This document shows, one piece after another, positions 1 through 7,019 of a stretch of DNA of 13,606 nucleotides (within the stretch, counting starts at the first letter, position 1; every line of letters begins with the position of its first letter). The notes under the pieces are model-generated. The model did no database searches and was not told where the DNA came from. It saw nothing but the letters and a program-made list of their open reading frames with translations. Position numbers and translations under genes: made by a program. This stretch comes from Peptococcaceae bacterium BRH_c23 (lineage in GTDB: Bacteria; Bacillota_B; Desulfitobacteriia; Desulfitobacteriales; Desulfitobacteriaceae): positions 1 through 13,606 of the forward strand of contig LADV01000223.1 of NCBI GenBank assembly GCA_000961805.1, written 5' to 3'.

Positions 1-402
1 TTGGAGGCTGACAAAAATGATCTATATGATTATGATTCAGCATCATCTTTTGAACTATATAAAGAAGAAGAACAAAAAAATGATTTTGCTGAGACAACAA
101 AAAACTATACCATTGTACTAGCCGAGTACGGAATAACATTGGAAGACTTAGTCGAAGTTTCCCCGAAGCATAGAGACAGTAAGTCAACTCTTTGGAGAGT
201 TGCCCAAGAGCTTTGTGAACACCCTAATTTATTAAAACACCTAACTAAAACTAAGCTTTTACCGCTCAAAGAGTTAGAACTCCTTACAGGCGTGAAGCGA
301 AAGGTTCTAGAAAGAGGTAGAAAATATTTGATCGCAACAGTTCTAATTCTATCGGATCCAGAATTCGTATCTTTGAAAAGTTTCACTCAGATAGACCAAT
401 AA
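1..402 (+). CDS. sigI: RNA polymerase sigma factor SigI, C-terminal part (5' end outside window)
   Basis: This is the 3' part of an alternative sigma factor of the SigI group, found in Firmicutes and linked to heat, cell-envelope or polysaccharide sensing. About 133 residues are visible. The segment GITLEDLVEVSPKHRDSK and the later LPLKELELLTGVKRKVLER followed by GRKYLIATVLIL match the characteristic SigI C-terminal domain, which carries a helix-turn-helix for -35 recognition. Full-length SigI proteins are about 240-260 residues, so roughly half lies upstream; the TTG at base 1 is only where the window opens and is not taken as the start. The gene ends 22 bases before rsgI, the usual partner, so the two should be one operon. 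The identification is strengthened by that neighbour. Confidence 0.87.
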   Translation: MEADKNDLYDYDSASSFELYKEEEQKNDFAETTKNYTIVLAEYGITLEDLVEVSPKHRDSKSTLWRVAQELCEHPNLLKHLTKTKLLPLKELELLTGVKRKVLERGRKYLIATVLILSDPEFVSLKSFTQIDQ

Positions 403-424
403 CTTAAAGAGAGGGGTTAGCTTA

Positions 425-1459
425 ATGAAGAAGACGAGAGGCATTGTCATGAAGACATCAAAAAAAGCCACCATCCTTTACACTGAAAGCGGTGACTATT
501 TGGAAATCAAAACGCCGAAGACCACTCCTGCCCTCGGACAGGTTATTGAAATCGAGCTACCTGTGCATAAACCTTTAAGTCATAGACTCCTCAGATTTGG
601 TTCTATCGCGGCAATCCTGCTACTCGCCTTAACTCTAAGTGTCTACAATATAGTCTCAGTGCCTAATACTGCTGTGGCTGCTGTTGTGATGGATATGGAC
701 ACAAGTTTGGAACTTTTAATTGACCGTGATGCTAAAGTTCTTGATGTAATCGATGCAACTCAAGGGTCCGGAAATACACCTTCGAACCTTCAGCTTCAAG
801 GGATGGACATCTATGCTGCTGTAGACCTGATTATCGATAAAGCGAATAATCAAGGAGTATTTAATCAAGGTAACAACCTGATCCTGACGAGCATTATACC
901 CATGGATAACCAACCGGTAGATGTTATCGATCAATCGAAACTCCGAGACTCTATCGAACGCCATATGCTTGAGAAAAACATCTCTGCTAACATGATGGTT
1001 AGTAAAACAGATGAAAATACCCAAAAAACAGCTCAAAGCCTTGGTATGAGTGTGAATCATTATCAGATTTACAAGCGTATTCTGGAAAAAGGATTAATTG
1101 TCACTGCTGATGGTTCTAATTCGAAGGATGCCCTTCATATGTTGACCGAGGCAAATACCACCTTAGTTTCACTTTTCCCGAAAGAAAGCATGTCGGTATC
1201 TCCCCAAAGCGGAATGCACGAAGAAATGTCCAACTCGATGAATAATCCGATGACTGGTGAAAGTACCCCAACAAAGAATTCCTCTGAGTCAGGATCAAGT
1301 CAAAGCTTTCCCAACAAAGCTGAAGAGTCAACATCTTCAGGATACACAATGCCTGGCAGCCAACATAAGAGCGGTGGTTCGTCAGAATCTATGCCAATAC
1401 CTATGCAAAATAACTCAGGCAGTTCAGATGGCTCTGGAGAACATCAAATGATGCGTTAA
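425..1459 (+). CDS. rsgI: RsgI-type membrane anti-sigma factor
   Basis: This is a 344-residue anti-sigma factor expected to hold SigI at the membrane until an outside signal arrives. Residues 1-45 form the RsgI N-terminal domain (KKTRGIVMKTSKKATILY, then LGQVIEIE), the cytoplasmic SigI-binding part. A single transmembrane helix lies at about 58-76. The following extracytoplasmic domain (about 85-230) has the RsgI fold signature around DMDTSLELLIDRDAKVLDV and AQSLGMSVNHYQIY. Residues 253-344 are a low-complexity tail rich in Ser, Gly, Met and Gln with no carbohydrate-binding module visible, so the sensory input is unknown. The start at 425 has a GAGAGGGG site 8 bases upstream; ATG at 449 is less likely. 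The usual Asn-Pro self-cleavage site of RsgI proteins appears to be replaced by Asp92-Thr93. Confidence 0.87.
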   Translation: MKKTRGIVMKTSKKATILYTESGDYLEIKTPKTTPALGQVIEIELPVHKPLSHRLLRFGSIAAILLLALTLSVYNIVSVPNTAVAAVVMDMDTSLELLIDRDAKVLDVIDATQGSGNTPSNLQLQGMDIYAAVDLIIDKANNQGVFNQGNNLILTSIIPMDNQPVDVIDQSKLRDSIERHMLEKNISANMMVSKTDENTQKTAQSLGMSVNHYQIYKRILEKGLIVTADGSNSKDALHMLTEANTTLVSLFPKESMSVSPQSGMHEEMSNSMNNPMTGESTPTKNSSESGSSQSFPNKAEESTSSGYTMPGSQHKSGGSSESMPIPMQNNSGSSDGSGEHQMMR

Positions 1460-1495
1460 GGCCCCGGATGCAGTATACAAAACTCCAGAACGAAA

Positions 1496-1537
1496 TTATC
1501 AAGGCTCAGAACTATTAAATGTTCTGAGCCTTGATAA
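1496..1537. terminator. 17-bp perfect hairpin between convergent genes
   Basis: Bases 1496-1512 and 1521-1537 are exact reverse complements separated by an 8-base AT loop. The hairpin lies 36 bases after the rsgI stop and 46 bases before the stop of the convergent response regulator gene, so it can serve both. No long U tract follows on either side, so its strength as an intrinsic terminator is uncertain. Confidence 0.7.
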
Positions 1538-1583
1538 ATGTTCATCCGTACAAACATATGTACTTTATTTTCTTCATAAGTCC

Positions 1584-2276
1584 CTATTCAGTCTCAATTA
1601 CTTCAAACTTATATCCCCTGCCCCACACTGTGCTAACAAATGAAGGTGCACCGGGAACTCGCAATTTATCCCTTAAGCGATTAATGTTAGTATCTACTAT
1701 TCTCACATCACCATAATAATCAAATCCCCATACACTTAACAATTGCTCTCTGCTAAATACTCGCCTCGGAGACCTAGCCAAAATAGATAAAAGATCAAAC
1801 TCCTTGGGTGTTAAAAAAATTTGTTCGTCCAAAACAAAGACATCCCGGTTAAGTAAATCCATTCTCATTCCAATGAAATTTAAAATATGCTGATCCGGTA
1901 CAGATCCGGTTGAGACTCTACGCGAGGCGGCTTTAATCCTAGCTACCAGTTCCCTGGGGCTGAAGGGTTTTCCCATATAATCATCAGCCCCTGTTTCTAA
2001 GCCGAGGATTCTGTCAACTTCTTCATTCTTTGCCGTTAACATGATGATAGGAACTGTAGAAGACTTCCTAATCTCCTCACAAACTTTAACACCGTCCATT
2101 ATTGGCATCATTACATCGAGGATAATGATATCCCAAGGTTCAGAGCGGAACTTTTTCAGTGCTTCTTCGCCATCTACAGCTTCACCGACTGTAAAACCTT
2201 CTTTTCTTAGATATATACCAATTGCTTGGCGGATTTTCTCCTCATCATCGGCAACTAGGATTCGTAGATGGTTCAT
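1584..2276 (-). CDS. OmpR/PhoB-family response regulator
   Basis: This 230-residue two-component response regulator has a receiver domain at residues 1-120 with acidic pocket Asp10/Asp11, phospho-acceptor Asp54 (IIILDVMMP), Thr81 and Lys103. A winged-helix DNA-binding domain at about 130-228 contains LTPKEFDLLSILA and the closing VSTVWGRGYKFE. The frame stays open upstream to 2450, but the ATG at 2276 is chosen because a GGAGG site lies 8 bases before it and because the receiver domain begins there; the upstream extension is the wrong-frame reading of a kinase remnant. The remnant's reading frame overlaps this start by 32 bases, so the regulator once followed its kinase closely. No intact kinase is adjacent now. 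Its target is unknown. Confidence 0.9.
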   Translation of the reverse strand: MNHLRILVADDEEKIRQAIGIYLRKEGFTVGEAVDGEEALKKFRSEPWDIIILDVMMPIMDGVKVCEEIRKSSTVPIIMLTAKNEEVDRILGLETGADDYMGKPFSPRELVARIKAASRRVSTGSVPDQHILNFIGMRMDLLNRDVFVLDEQIFLTPKEFDLLSILARSPRRVFSREQLLSVWGFDYYGDVRIVDTNINRLRDKLRVPGAPSFVSTVWGRGYKFEVIETE

Positions 2277-2389
2277 GCTGACTTCCTCCATGCATTTTCT
2301 TTTCCGTTTGCAAGATAATCGTAAATAACGTTCCTTCAACTGGTTTACTCCAGACACTGATGTGCCTCCATGGGTTTCTATAATTTCGG
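2245..2389 (-). pseudogene. Remnant of the 3' end of a sensor histidine kinase
   Basis: Between the TPM gene stop and the response regulator lies a short stretch that reads EIIETHGG in one frame and, after a one-base shift near 2362, ISVWSKPVEGTLFTIILQ followed by about 24 further residues to a TGA at 2245-2247. Put together this is the closing segment of a histidine-kinase ATPase domain, whose family pattern is roughly IIExHGGxIxVxSxxxxGTxFxIxLP. The rest of the kinase (H-box, N-box, G1 and G2 boxes) is absent: immediately upstream is the TPM gene. The surviving tail overlaps the regulator start by 32 bases, the typical arrangement of a coupled kinase-regulator pair. The remnant has no start codon of its own and is taken as non-functional. 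Confidence 0.77.
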
Positions 2390-2391
2390 AA

Positions 2392-3156
2392 TTACCAACG
2401 TCTGGAGCTGCCTCCTCCTCCACCTGAACCACCGCCACCACCGAATCCACCGCCTCCGCCGCCTCCTCCTCTGCCCCGGAATAACATTCCCAAAATTAAA
2501 CCGAAGAAGAAACCCTTAAACAAGCGCTGGTCGACATAAAACAACAGGATGATCAGGATAAAGAAAATAACTTTAGCCCAGGTTGGCAGGGGCTTATTCG
2601 CTGCGGATGAAGATGGATCGGGTAACACTTTTGGCGAATTGATTTCTAAGGTTACTTGATACTCTTTAGCCACCTCCTGAGTTAAGGCACTGTATCCATT
2701 CAGGATTCCCTCGTTATAATCATTCTTTTGAAAATACGGGATCATATACTTATCCTGAATCTGGCCAGTCTTAGCATCCGGCAAGGCTCCTTCCAGTCCG
2801 TAACCGACCTCAATCCGAGAGACTCGATCCGTTGGAGACACAAGAATGAGCAGACCATTGTTCAATTTCTCATCACCGATCCCCCATCCCCGCAGGATAG
2901 CTAAGGCATATTCCTCAGGTGATGTTCCGTTGAGGCTGCTTACCGTGACGACCACGATCTGAGCTTTCGTTTTTTGCTCCAGCGCGGCAGAGGTTCGAAC
3001 AATCATTTGTTCCGTAGTTTGATCCAGAACATCGGCCTGATCTAAAACGAAAAATTCGCTACTCGGTTGAGGGATAGAAAGGTTTGCTGCCCTTAAAGGG
3101 GATGCTATGGTAAGTATTAATAAAACTAACAGCGCAAGAAGGGGTATCCTCTTCAT
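2392..3156 (-). CDS. TPM-domain (YgcG-like) membrane protein with Gly-rich tail
   Basis: This 254-residue exported membrane protein has a signal peptide at 1-23 (KR, hydrophobic core, ASPLRAA cleavage region). A TPM domain covers about 36-155, including the ADVLDQ, AQIVVVTVSSL, NNGLLILVSPTDRVSRIEVGYGLEG and YFQKNDYNEGI segments typical of YgcG-like proteins. Two hydrophobic helices at about 193-208 and 215-227 are followed by a Gly-rich tail ending SSRRW, the normal ending of this family. TPM proteins are found beside LemA in many bacteria, and the pair has been linked to envelope upkeep; the biochemical role is unsettled. lemA lies 35 bases upstream, so the two should be cotranscribed. The ribosome site before 3156 is weak (AAGGGA, about 12 bases away), perhaps compensated by coupling to lemA. 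Confidence 0.88.
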   Translation of the reverse strand: MKRIPLLALLVLLILTIASPLRAANLSIPQPSSEFFVLDQADVLDQTTEQMIVRTSAALEQKTKAQIVVVTVSSLNGTSPEEYALAILRGWGIGDEKLNNGLLILVSPTDRVSRIEVGYGLEGALPDAKTGQIQDKYMIPYFQKNDYNEGILNGYSALTQEVAKEYQVTLEINSPKVLPDPSSSAANKPLPTWAKVIFFILIILLFYVDQRLFKGFFFGLILGMLFRGRGGGGGGGGFGGGGGSGGGGGSSRRW

Positions 3157-3191
3157 GGGGCTTCATTCCCTTCGTAAAACCTTCTTTACTT

Positions 3192-3746
3192 TTAAAATTT
3201 AACCGCTGGGACATTGTTTACATTGACATTCGGTTTGAAGTATTCTCTTTGCCCAAAGCCAAAGATTCCGGCATAAAGTGATGTGGGTAACGTCTTGATT
3301 TTGGTATTGTAGCTCTGAACAGAATTGTTGTAGTCCATTCGAGCGGTAGCGATGCGGTTTTCTGTACCAGCCAGTTCATCTTGTAAGGCACGAAAGTTTG
3401 CATCCGATTTGAGCTGCGGATAGCTTTCGGATATGGCTAATAATCTTCCTAGAGCACCGGTTAATGCCTGATCAGCCTGAGCTGCATCTCCCACAGTTGC
3501 AGCACCCGCTAATTTTGCTCTTGCTTCAGCGACCGCAGTAAAAACTTCTTTTTCCTGTGAAGCATATCCCTTCACGGTCTCCACCAAATTGGGAATCAAA
3601 TCTGCTCTGCGCTGCAACTGGTTTTGAACCTGACTCCAGCTCCCATTAACATTTTCTGAGATCTTTACTAGGTTATTGTAACCAGAGATCAGCATCACTA
3701 CCAAAAGGATAATTATACCTACTGGAATTAACCATTTTTTCATCAT
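3192..3746 (-). CDS. lemA: LemA family protein
   Basis: This 184-residue LemA protein has an N-terminal membrane helix at about 4-22 followed by an all-helical domain carrying the family signature VNGSWSQVQNQLQRRADLIPNLVETVKGYASQEKEVF in its parts (WSQVQNQLQRRADLIPNLV at about 37-55, then TVKGYASQEKEV). The later ESYPQLKSDANFRALQDEL and ENRIATARMDYNNSVQSYN segments and the PVAGIF-like end region are also typical. The protein should sit at the membrane with its helical domain outside or inside according to family models; function is not established. An AGGAGG site precedes the double ATG at 3746/3743. It is the first gene of a lemA-TPM pair, and the response regulator may be a third member of the same transcript. 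Confidence 0.93.
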   Translation of the reverse strand: MMKKWLIPVGIIILLVVMLISGYNNLVKISENVNGSWSQVQNQLQRRADLIPNLVETVKGYASQEKEVFTAVAEARAKLAGAATVGDAAQADQALTGALGRLLAISESYPQLKSDANFRALQDELAGTENRIATARMDYNNSVQSYNTKIKTLPTSLYAGIFGFGQREYFKPNVNVNNVPAVKF

Positions 3747-3818
3747 GAACGCCTCCTATTTGTTCTACCCAGATTCCCTCTAGTTTAACATTAGAACAAA
3801 ATTTTCATTCATCAGTGG

Positions 3819-3869
3819 TGCCGCTATGCGGCATGGGGGTCTGATATATCAAAAAAGGCTTCCCCCATG
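3819..3869. other. Overlapping inverted repeats upstream of lemA
   Basis: TGCCGC-TAT-GCGGCA (3819-3833) overlaps a wider repeat CATGGGGG/CCCCCATG (3832-3839 with 3862-3869), whose 22-base loop contains the palindrome TGATATATCA. The two stems share two bases, so only one can be fully formed. The stretch lies 70-120 bases upstream of lemA, in a 291-base gap between tatA and lemA that holds no gene. A regulatory role is possible but not shown. Confidence 0.35.
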
Positions 3870-3910
3870 GGAAATCATAGAGCGCTCAGTTAATGATAAC
3901 TGGGCGCTCT
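3860..3910 (-). terminator. Probable terminator region of the hyaA-hyaB-tatA operon
   Basis: About 130 bases after the tatA stop a 14-bp stem with one G-U pair (3879-3892 with 3897-3910, loop ATGA) is followed on the minus strand by a smaller stem TTCCC/GGGAA (3860-3873) and then a run of six T at 3851-3856. The large hairpin alone has no U tract; the second hairpin plus T run is the more terminator-like part. Confidence 0.5.
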
Positions 3911-4037
3911 AAATCGGGAAGGCAACTAATGTTAATGCAATTCAATCTTACGACTGGGATTTTTCAGGTGGCATTTGCAACACCTATTTCTTCAAAACCA
4001 AGGTGTTACGGCTTGAAGCAAATACTTTGGTTCGAGT

Positions 4038-4226
4038 TTACCCAGTGATATTGACATTTTCTTTGTTATCTTCTTTTATATCACTGACTACACTATCCTT
4101 AGCCGTTTTGAATTCCCGCAGAGCTTTCCCCACCGAACGACCCACGTCAGGCAACTTACCTGGTCCAAAAATGATCAGAGCCATCACCAAGATAATCACT
4201 AATTCTGGAAAACCTAGACTGGGCAT
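4038..4226 (-). CDS. tatA: Sec-independent translocase subunit TatA
   Basis: This 62-residue TatA/E-type protein has a short N-terminal membrane helix (PELVIILVMALIIF), the invariant FGPGKLPDVGRSVGKALREFK hinge and amphipathic helix in its parts (FGPGKLPDVGRSVGKALREF, residues 20-39), and a charged C-terminal tail. TatA forms the pore-like assembly that moves folded, twin-arginine proteins. Its gene starts 19 bases after hyaB, with an AAGGAGG site 8 bases before the ATG, and is the last gene of the hydrogenase operon. The obvious substrate is the HyaA/HyaB complex encoded just upstream. With tatC at 12634-13383 it would make a minimal TatAC system, which is common in Gram-positive bacteria. 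Confidence 0.95.
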   Translation of the reverse strand: MPSLGFPELVIILVMALIIFGPGKLPDVGRSVGKALREFKTAKDSVVSDIKEDNKENVNITG

Positions 4227-4245
4227 AATCTATACCTCCTTATTT

Positions 4246-5682
4246 TCACTTACCGAATCCCGCTACACCGGGATGGGTGGCAATAAACTCTTTATCAATT
4301 CCTTTCTCCGGACTGATCACATGTACGGCACAACCAGTGCACGGATCAAAGGAGTGGATAATCCGTAACAGTTCGATCGGTCGCTCCGGATCCGCTACTT
4401 GGGTACCGATCAAAGCCTGTTCTAAGACACCTGGGACTCCCTTATCATCCCTGGGGGATGCATTCCAGCAAGTAGGGGTAATTACCTGATAGGAGCTTAT
4501 TTTTTGGTCACTAATGCTTAGCCAATGGCCGAGTCCCCCCCGGGGAGCATCCGTTAACCCAATGCCAGTACCTGAATCAGGAGGGGTAGTTATCTTTTGA
4601 TAAGCACTAGGTCCAGGAACAAGCTGATTCATCCATCCCGTAAGGGCTTCCGCAATCTTTTGGGTTTCCAGAGCCCGAGCTTTAATCCGGTCCATAACAG
4701 ACACCTTGCCATTGTAATAACCGTTTATATTCATCCGGGCTAAGGGACCAAGTTCATACACCTGGTCTTCATAACGGGGTGCCTTTAGCCAGGTATAAGC
4801 TCCGCTTTTACCGTAAGCAGGAGTTGTCTGGCCCTTTGCCGGGTTTAATCCACTGGGGCTGGAATAGTACGAATACTGTACATACTCACTAATTTTATGG
4901 GGATCCACACTTTCACTTACACCTTTAATGAGTCGTCCACTCTTAAACAGCACCTTACCGTCTGCCTGATCAAAAACACCATAACTAAGGAAATTGCCCG
5001 GGCCTTGACCTATAGCGAAGTAATCGCTGTACGCGCTGGTTAAGGTCTCTACATCCGGCAAATATTTATTGTTTATGAAGTCTTTGACGGTTACCAAGTA
5101 GCTCTTCATTTGACTTATTAGCCCAGCCTCGAGGGGCATCGTTACGCCGCCGGGAGCTATACTCATAACGTGAGGCACCCTACCAGCCAGGATAGCCACC
5201 ATTTCCTGCGCCTGACGACGGACTTTTAGGCCTTCCAGGTAATTATTGATTAGGCGTTGAGTTTCCGTACTATTGATCCGCATGTCTACATCATATCCGG
5301 GTGACCAAGGATTCAGTTGGGGACCAATAATATAATCCATTAAACTCAAATGATAAAAATGCAGGATATGGTCTTGTAAATAGTTGCCTGCCTGAATGAT
5401 AGAACGTTGCAGAGTGGCTTGTGAACTAGGTGTAAAACCCATGGCTTGTTCATTGGCTTTAACCGAAGCAATGGCATGCGAGACAGGGCAAACCCCGCAA
5501 ATCCGTTGCGTAATGTGGATCGCATCCCAAGGATGCCGATCCTTCAAAATGTTTTCCATATCCCTAAACAAGTTACCTGTCATATAAGCCGTAGTAACTT
5601 TATTACTGCTGTCCAGCTCTACCTTCACTTTTAAATGACCTTCTACCCTGGTTACCGGGTCTATAGTAATAGTTTTCGGCAT
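4246..5682 (-). CDS. hyaB: [NiFe] uptake hydrogenase large subunit
   Basis: This 478-residue catalytic subunit of a group 1 (membrane/periplasm-facing, H2-oxidising) [NiFe] hydrogenase binds the Ni-Fe(CN)2CO centre with four cysteines: Cys62 and Cys65 in RICGVCPVSHA near the N-terminus, and Cys448 and Cys451 in FDPCTGCAVH near the C-terminus. The N-terminal DPVTRVEGHL motif is also diagnostic. After His454 a 24-residue extension (starting VISPEKG) is expected to be removed by the maturation protease HyaD once nickel is in place, leaving 454 residues. It has no export signal and should travel with HyaA. AAAGGA lies about 9 bases before the ATG. The gene follows hyaA by 33 bases and precedes tatA by 19, clearly one operon. 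All metal ligands are present, so it looks functional. Confidence 0.96.
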   Translation of the reverse strand: MPKTITIDPVTRVEGHLKVKVELDSSNKVTTAYMTGNLFRDMENILKDRHPWDAIHITQRICGVCPVSHAIASVKANEQAMGFTPSSQATLQRSIIQAGNYLQDHILHFYHLSLMDYIIGPQLNPWSPGYDVDMRINSTETQRLINNYLEGLKVRRQAQEMVAILAGRVPHVMSIAPGGVTMPLEAGLISQMKSYLVTVKDFINNKYLPDVETLTSAYSDYFAIGQGPGNFLSYGVFDQADGKVLFKSGRLIKGVSESVDPHKISEYVQYSYYSSPSGLNPAKGQTTPAYGKSGAYTWLKAPRYEDQVYELGPLARMNINGYYNGKVSVMDRIKARALETQKIAEALTGWMNQLVPGPSAYQKITTPPDSGTGIGLTDAPRGGLGHWLSISDQKISSYQVITPTCWNASPRDDKGVPGVLEQALIGTQVADPERPIELLRIIHSFDPCTGCAVHVISPEKGIDKEFIATHPGVAGFGK

Positions 5683-5715
5683 AATTCTGATTCCTTTCTT
5701 AAGTTAAGTTACTAA

Positions 5716-6759
5716 TTAACTAGTTTTAAACTTATACAACTTTGATTTAGACCTAATTGAATTCACAATGCCGGAACTCTGGTTGGAACTAGTATCACCG
5801 GTACCCATTCCGCCAGAGCCCGTTCCGCCAGAACTCATTCCACCTGATCCCATTCCATCAGAACCCATGCCTCCGTAATAAAAAGGCCCTTCTGGAAAAC
5901 TCGGAGAAGCACAACTTATGCATTGCATGTCAGCCTTATCAATGCACCAGTTCACACCGTTATTCCATTTAAGGAGAGGACAACTGAAAGTGGTTTCAGG
6001 TCCTTTACAACCAATACCTCTATAGCAGCCAAAAACACCGTATTGATCCGCCATTGCTGAATGACGGCGAGGACAATTATTGTGGACTGTCGTGGGATAA
6101 TATTCGACTGGCCTACCATCACTATCCAGTTTGGGTATGCCTTTGGTTAACAAAGTTACAATCGTTCCAACCATGGTTTCCGGATGAGCCGGACAAGCTG
6201 GTAAATTTATGATTGGTTTTTGTGTTCTCCCATTCAAAACTTCTTTGACTGTCTTAATACCTGTGTAAATCGACGGTTTGACTACTCCTCCATAAGAAGC
6301 ACAGGTGCCTATGGCCAGAATATATTTCGCTTTTGGTCCTAATTCATTCACCGCATCGAGCATGGTCCAATTTTTTCCTTTTTTGTCTGCAATAACACAA
6401 TAATTACCATTTGTGCTTGTCGGAATACCGCCTTCGATACAGAGAATAAATTCCCCTTTATAAGCAGTCGATGTGTCAATGATTGAAGTAACAGCCAGAT
6501 CACCTGCTGCGGTGGCAAGATTAGGATGATACTTAACGCTGATTTGGTTCAACAGCACATCGTCGATTGTGGTCGGCTGGGTGGCGTTAAGTAGAGAAAT
6601 AGAACAACCCGTACACATGGAACCTTGCAGCCAGATAACCGGCGGGCTGGTACTTGCAGCCAAAACCTCCTCAACTTTGATTAGATCTAAAGAAGTGAGT
6701 CCTAAAGCCATAGCAGATCCGGCAGCCCACTTCATAAAATCTCGTCGACTAATTTGCAT
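5716..6759 (-). CDS. hyaA: [NiFe] uptake hydrogenase small subunit, Tat-exported
   Basis: This 347-residue electron-transfer subunit begins with a twin-arginine signal (SRRDFMKW, hydrophobic core to about residue 35). Cluster ligands are all visible: proximal [4Fe-4S] Cys49, Cys52, Cys153, Cys189; distal His226, Cys229, Cys245, Cys251; medial Cys260, Cys272, Cys280, Cys283. The two extra cysteines that mark O2-tolerant enzymes are absent (CTGC and ASYGG have Gly there), so an ordinary O2-sensitive enzyme is inferred. Cys272 replaces the Pro of classical [3Fe-4S] enzymes. Instead of the usual C-terminal membrane helix the protein ends in five GGMGS-like pentapeptides (about 296-320) and a basic, hydrophilic tail. 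No cytochrome b gene is adjacent. A GGAGG site is 8 bases before the ATG; the promoter is at 6848-6900. Confidence 0.96.
   Translation of the reverse strand: MQISRRDFMKWAAGSAMALGLTSLDLIKVEEVLAASTSPPVIWLQGSMCTGCSISLLNATQPTTIDDVLLNQISVKYHPNLATAAGDLAVTSIIDTSTAYKGEFILCIEGGIPTSTNGNYCVIADKKGKNWTMLDAVNELGPKAKYILAIGTCASYGGVVKPSIYTGIKTVKEVLNGRTQKPIINLPACPAHPETMVGTIVTLLTKGIPKLDSDGRPVEYYPTTVHNNCPRRHSAMADQYGVFGCYRGIGCKGPETTFSCPLLKWNNGVNWCIDKADMQCISCASPSFPEGPFYYGGMGSDGMGSGGMSSGGTGSGGMGTGDTSSNQSSGIVNSIRSKSKLYKFKTS
5804..5878. repeat. 15-bp tandem repeat inside hyaA
   Basis: Five imperfect 15-base units follow one another from 5804, of the type CCCATTCCGCCAGAG on the plus strand. They encode the Gly-Gly-Met-Gly-Ser pentapeptides in the HyaA C-terminal tail. 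The last unit is the most diverged. Such an array can change length by slippage without shifting the frame. Confidence 0.8.
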
Positions 6760-6847
6760 ACTATAACCTCCATTTTATAAGCATTTATTAAACTAATTTG
6801 TTTTTTATCTATCTGTAAAGTTAGGGTCACCTCCTATCTATATTTCA

Positions 6848-6900
6848 ATAATAGGCTATTAGTTTGAATATCCTTTGAATAAAAGTTCACGTTTTTGTAA
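6848..6900 (-). promoter_or_regulatory. hyaA promoter with CRP/FNR-like dyad
   Basis: On the minus strand a -10 box TATTAT lies at 6853-6848. Upstream is the dyad TTGAATAAAAGTTCAC (plus-strand 6875-6890), centred 29.5 bases before the -10 box, equivalent to -41.5 from a start near 6841. An A-rich stretch ACAAAAACG continues to about 6900. The -35 box is poor, as expected for an activator-dependent promoter. The same block precedes hyaD and tatC. The predicted leader to hyaA is about 80 bases. Confidence 0.72.
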
Positions 6901-6960
6901 TAATTGAGTGATTGTTATGATTAAATCCTTATACATGCCTTGAAATGGAATGAAAGGCAT

Positions 6961-7019
6961 AAGAAAAAGACCATGAAGGAAACGCCAGGCTTCAGCCCGT
7001 TTTCTCAACCTTCATGGTC
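6961..7019 (-). terminator. Intrinsic terminator (copy A) for the 7206-7940 operon
   Basis: Read on the minus strand, the long hairpin of repeat copy A (stem 7019-7009 with 6979-6969) is followed directly by TCTTTTTCTT. It lies downstream of the G+C-rich operon and would stop its transcript before the hyaA promoter. Confidence 0.7.

Noticed and set aside
1531..1716. 61-residue plus-strand open frame after rsgI
   Set aside because: Lies opposite the response regulator C-terminus and begins in the terminator hairpin.
2277..2450. N-terminal extension of the response regulator (about 58 extra residues)
   Set aside because: The GGAGG site and domain start at 2276 decide the start; the extension is out-of-frame kinase remnant and TPM gene sequence.
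4003..4368. 121-residue plus-strand open frame opposite tatA and the hyaB end
   Set aside because: Mirrors conserved tatA and hyaB codons; no independent support.
5804..5878. CRISPR-like short repeat array
   Set aside because: Units are 15 bases with no spacers and encode a pentapeptide repeat in frame.
6875..6890. Rex operator (TTGTGAA-N4-TTCACAA) at the hyaA promoter
   Set aside because: The half-sites are six, not four, bases apart and the outer bases do not match; the -41.5 placement fits an activator better.
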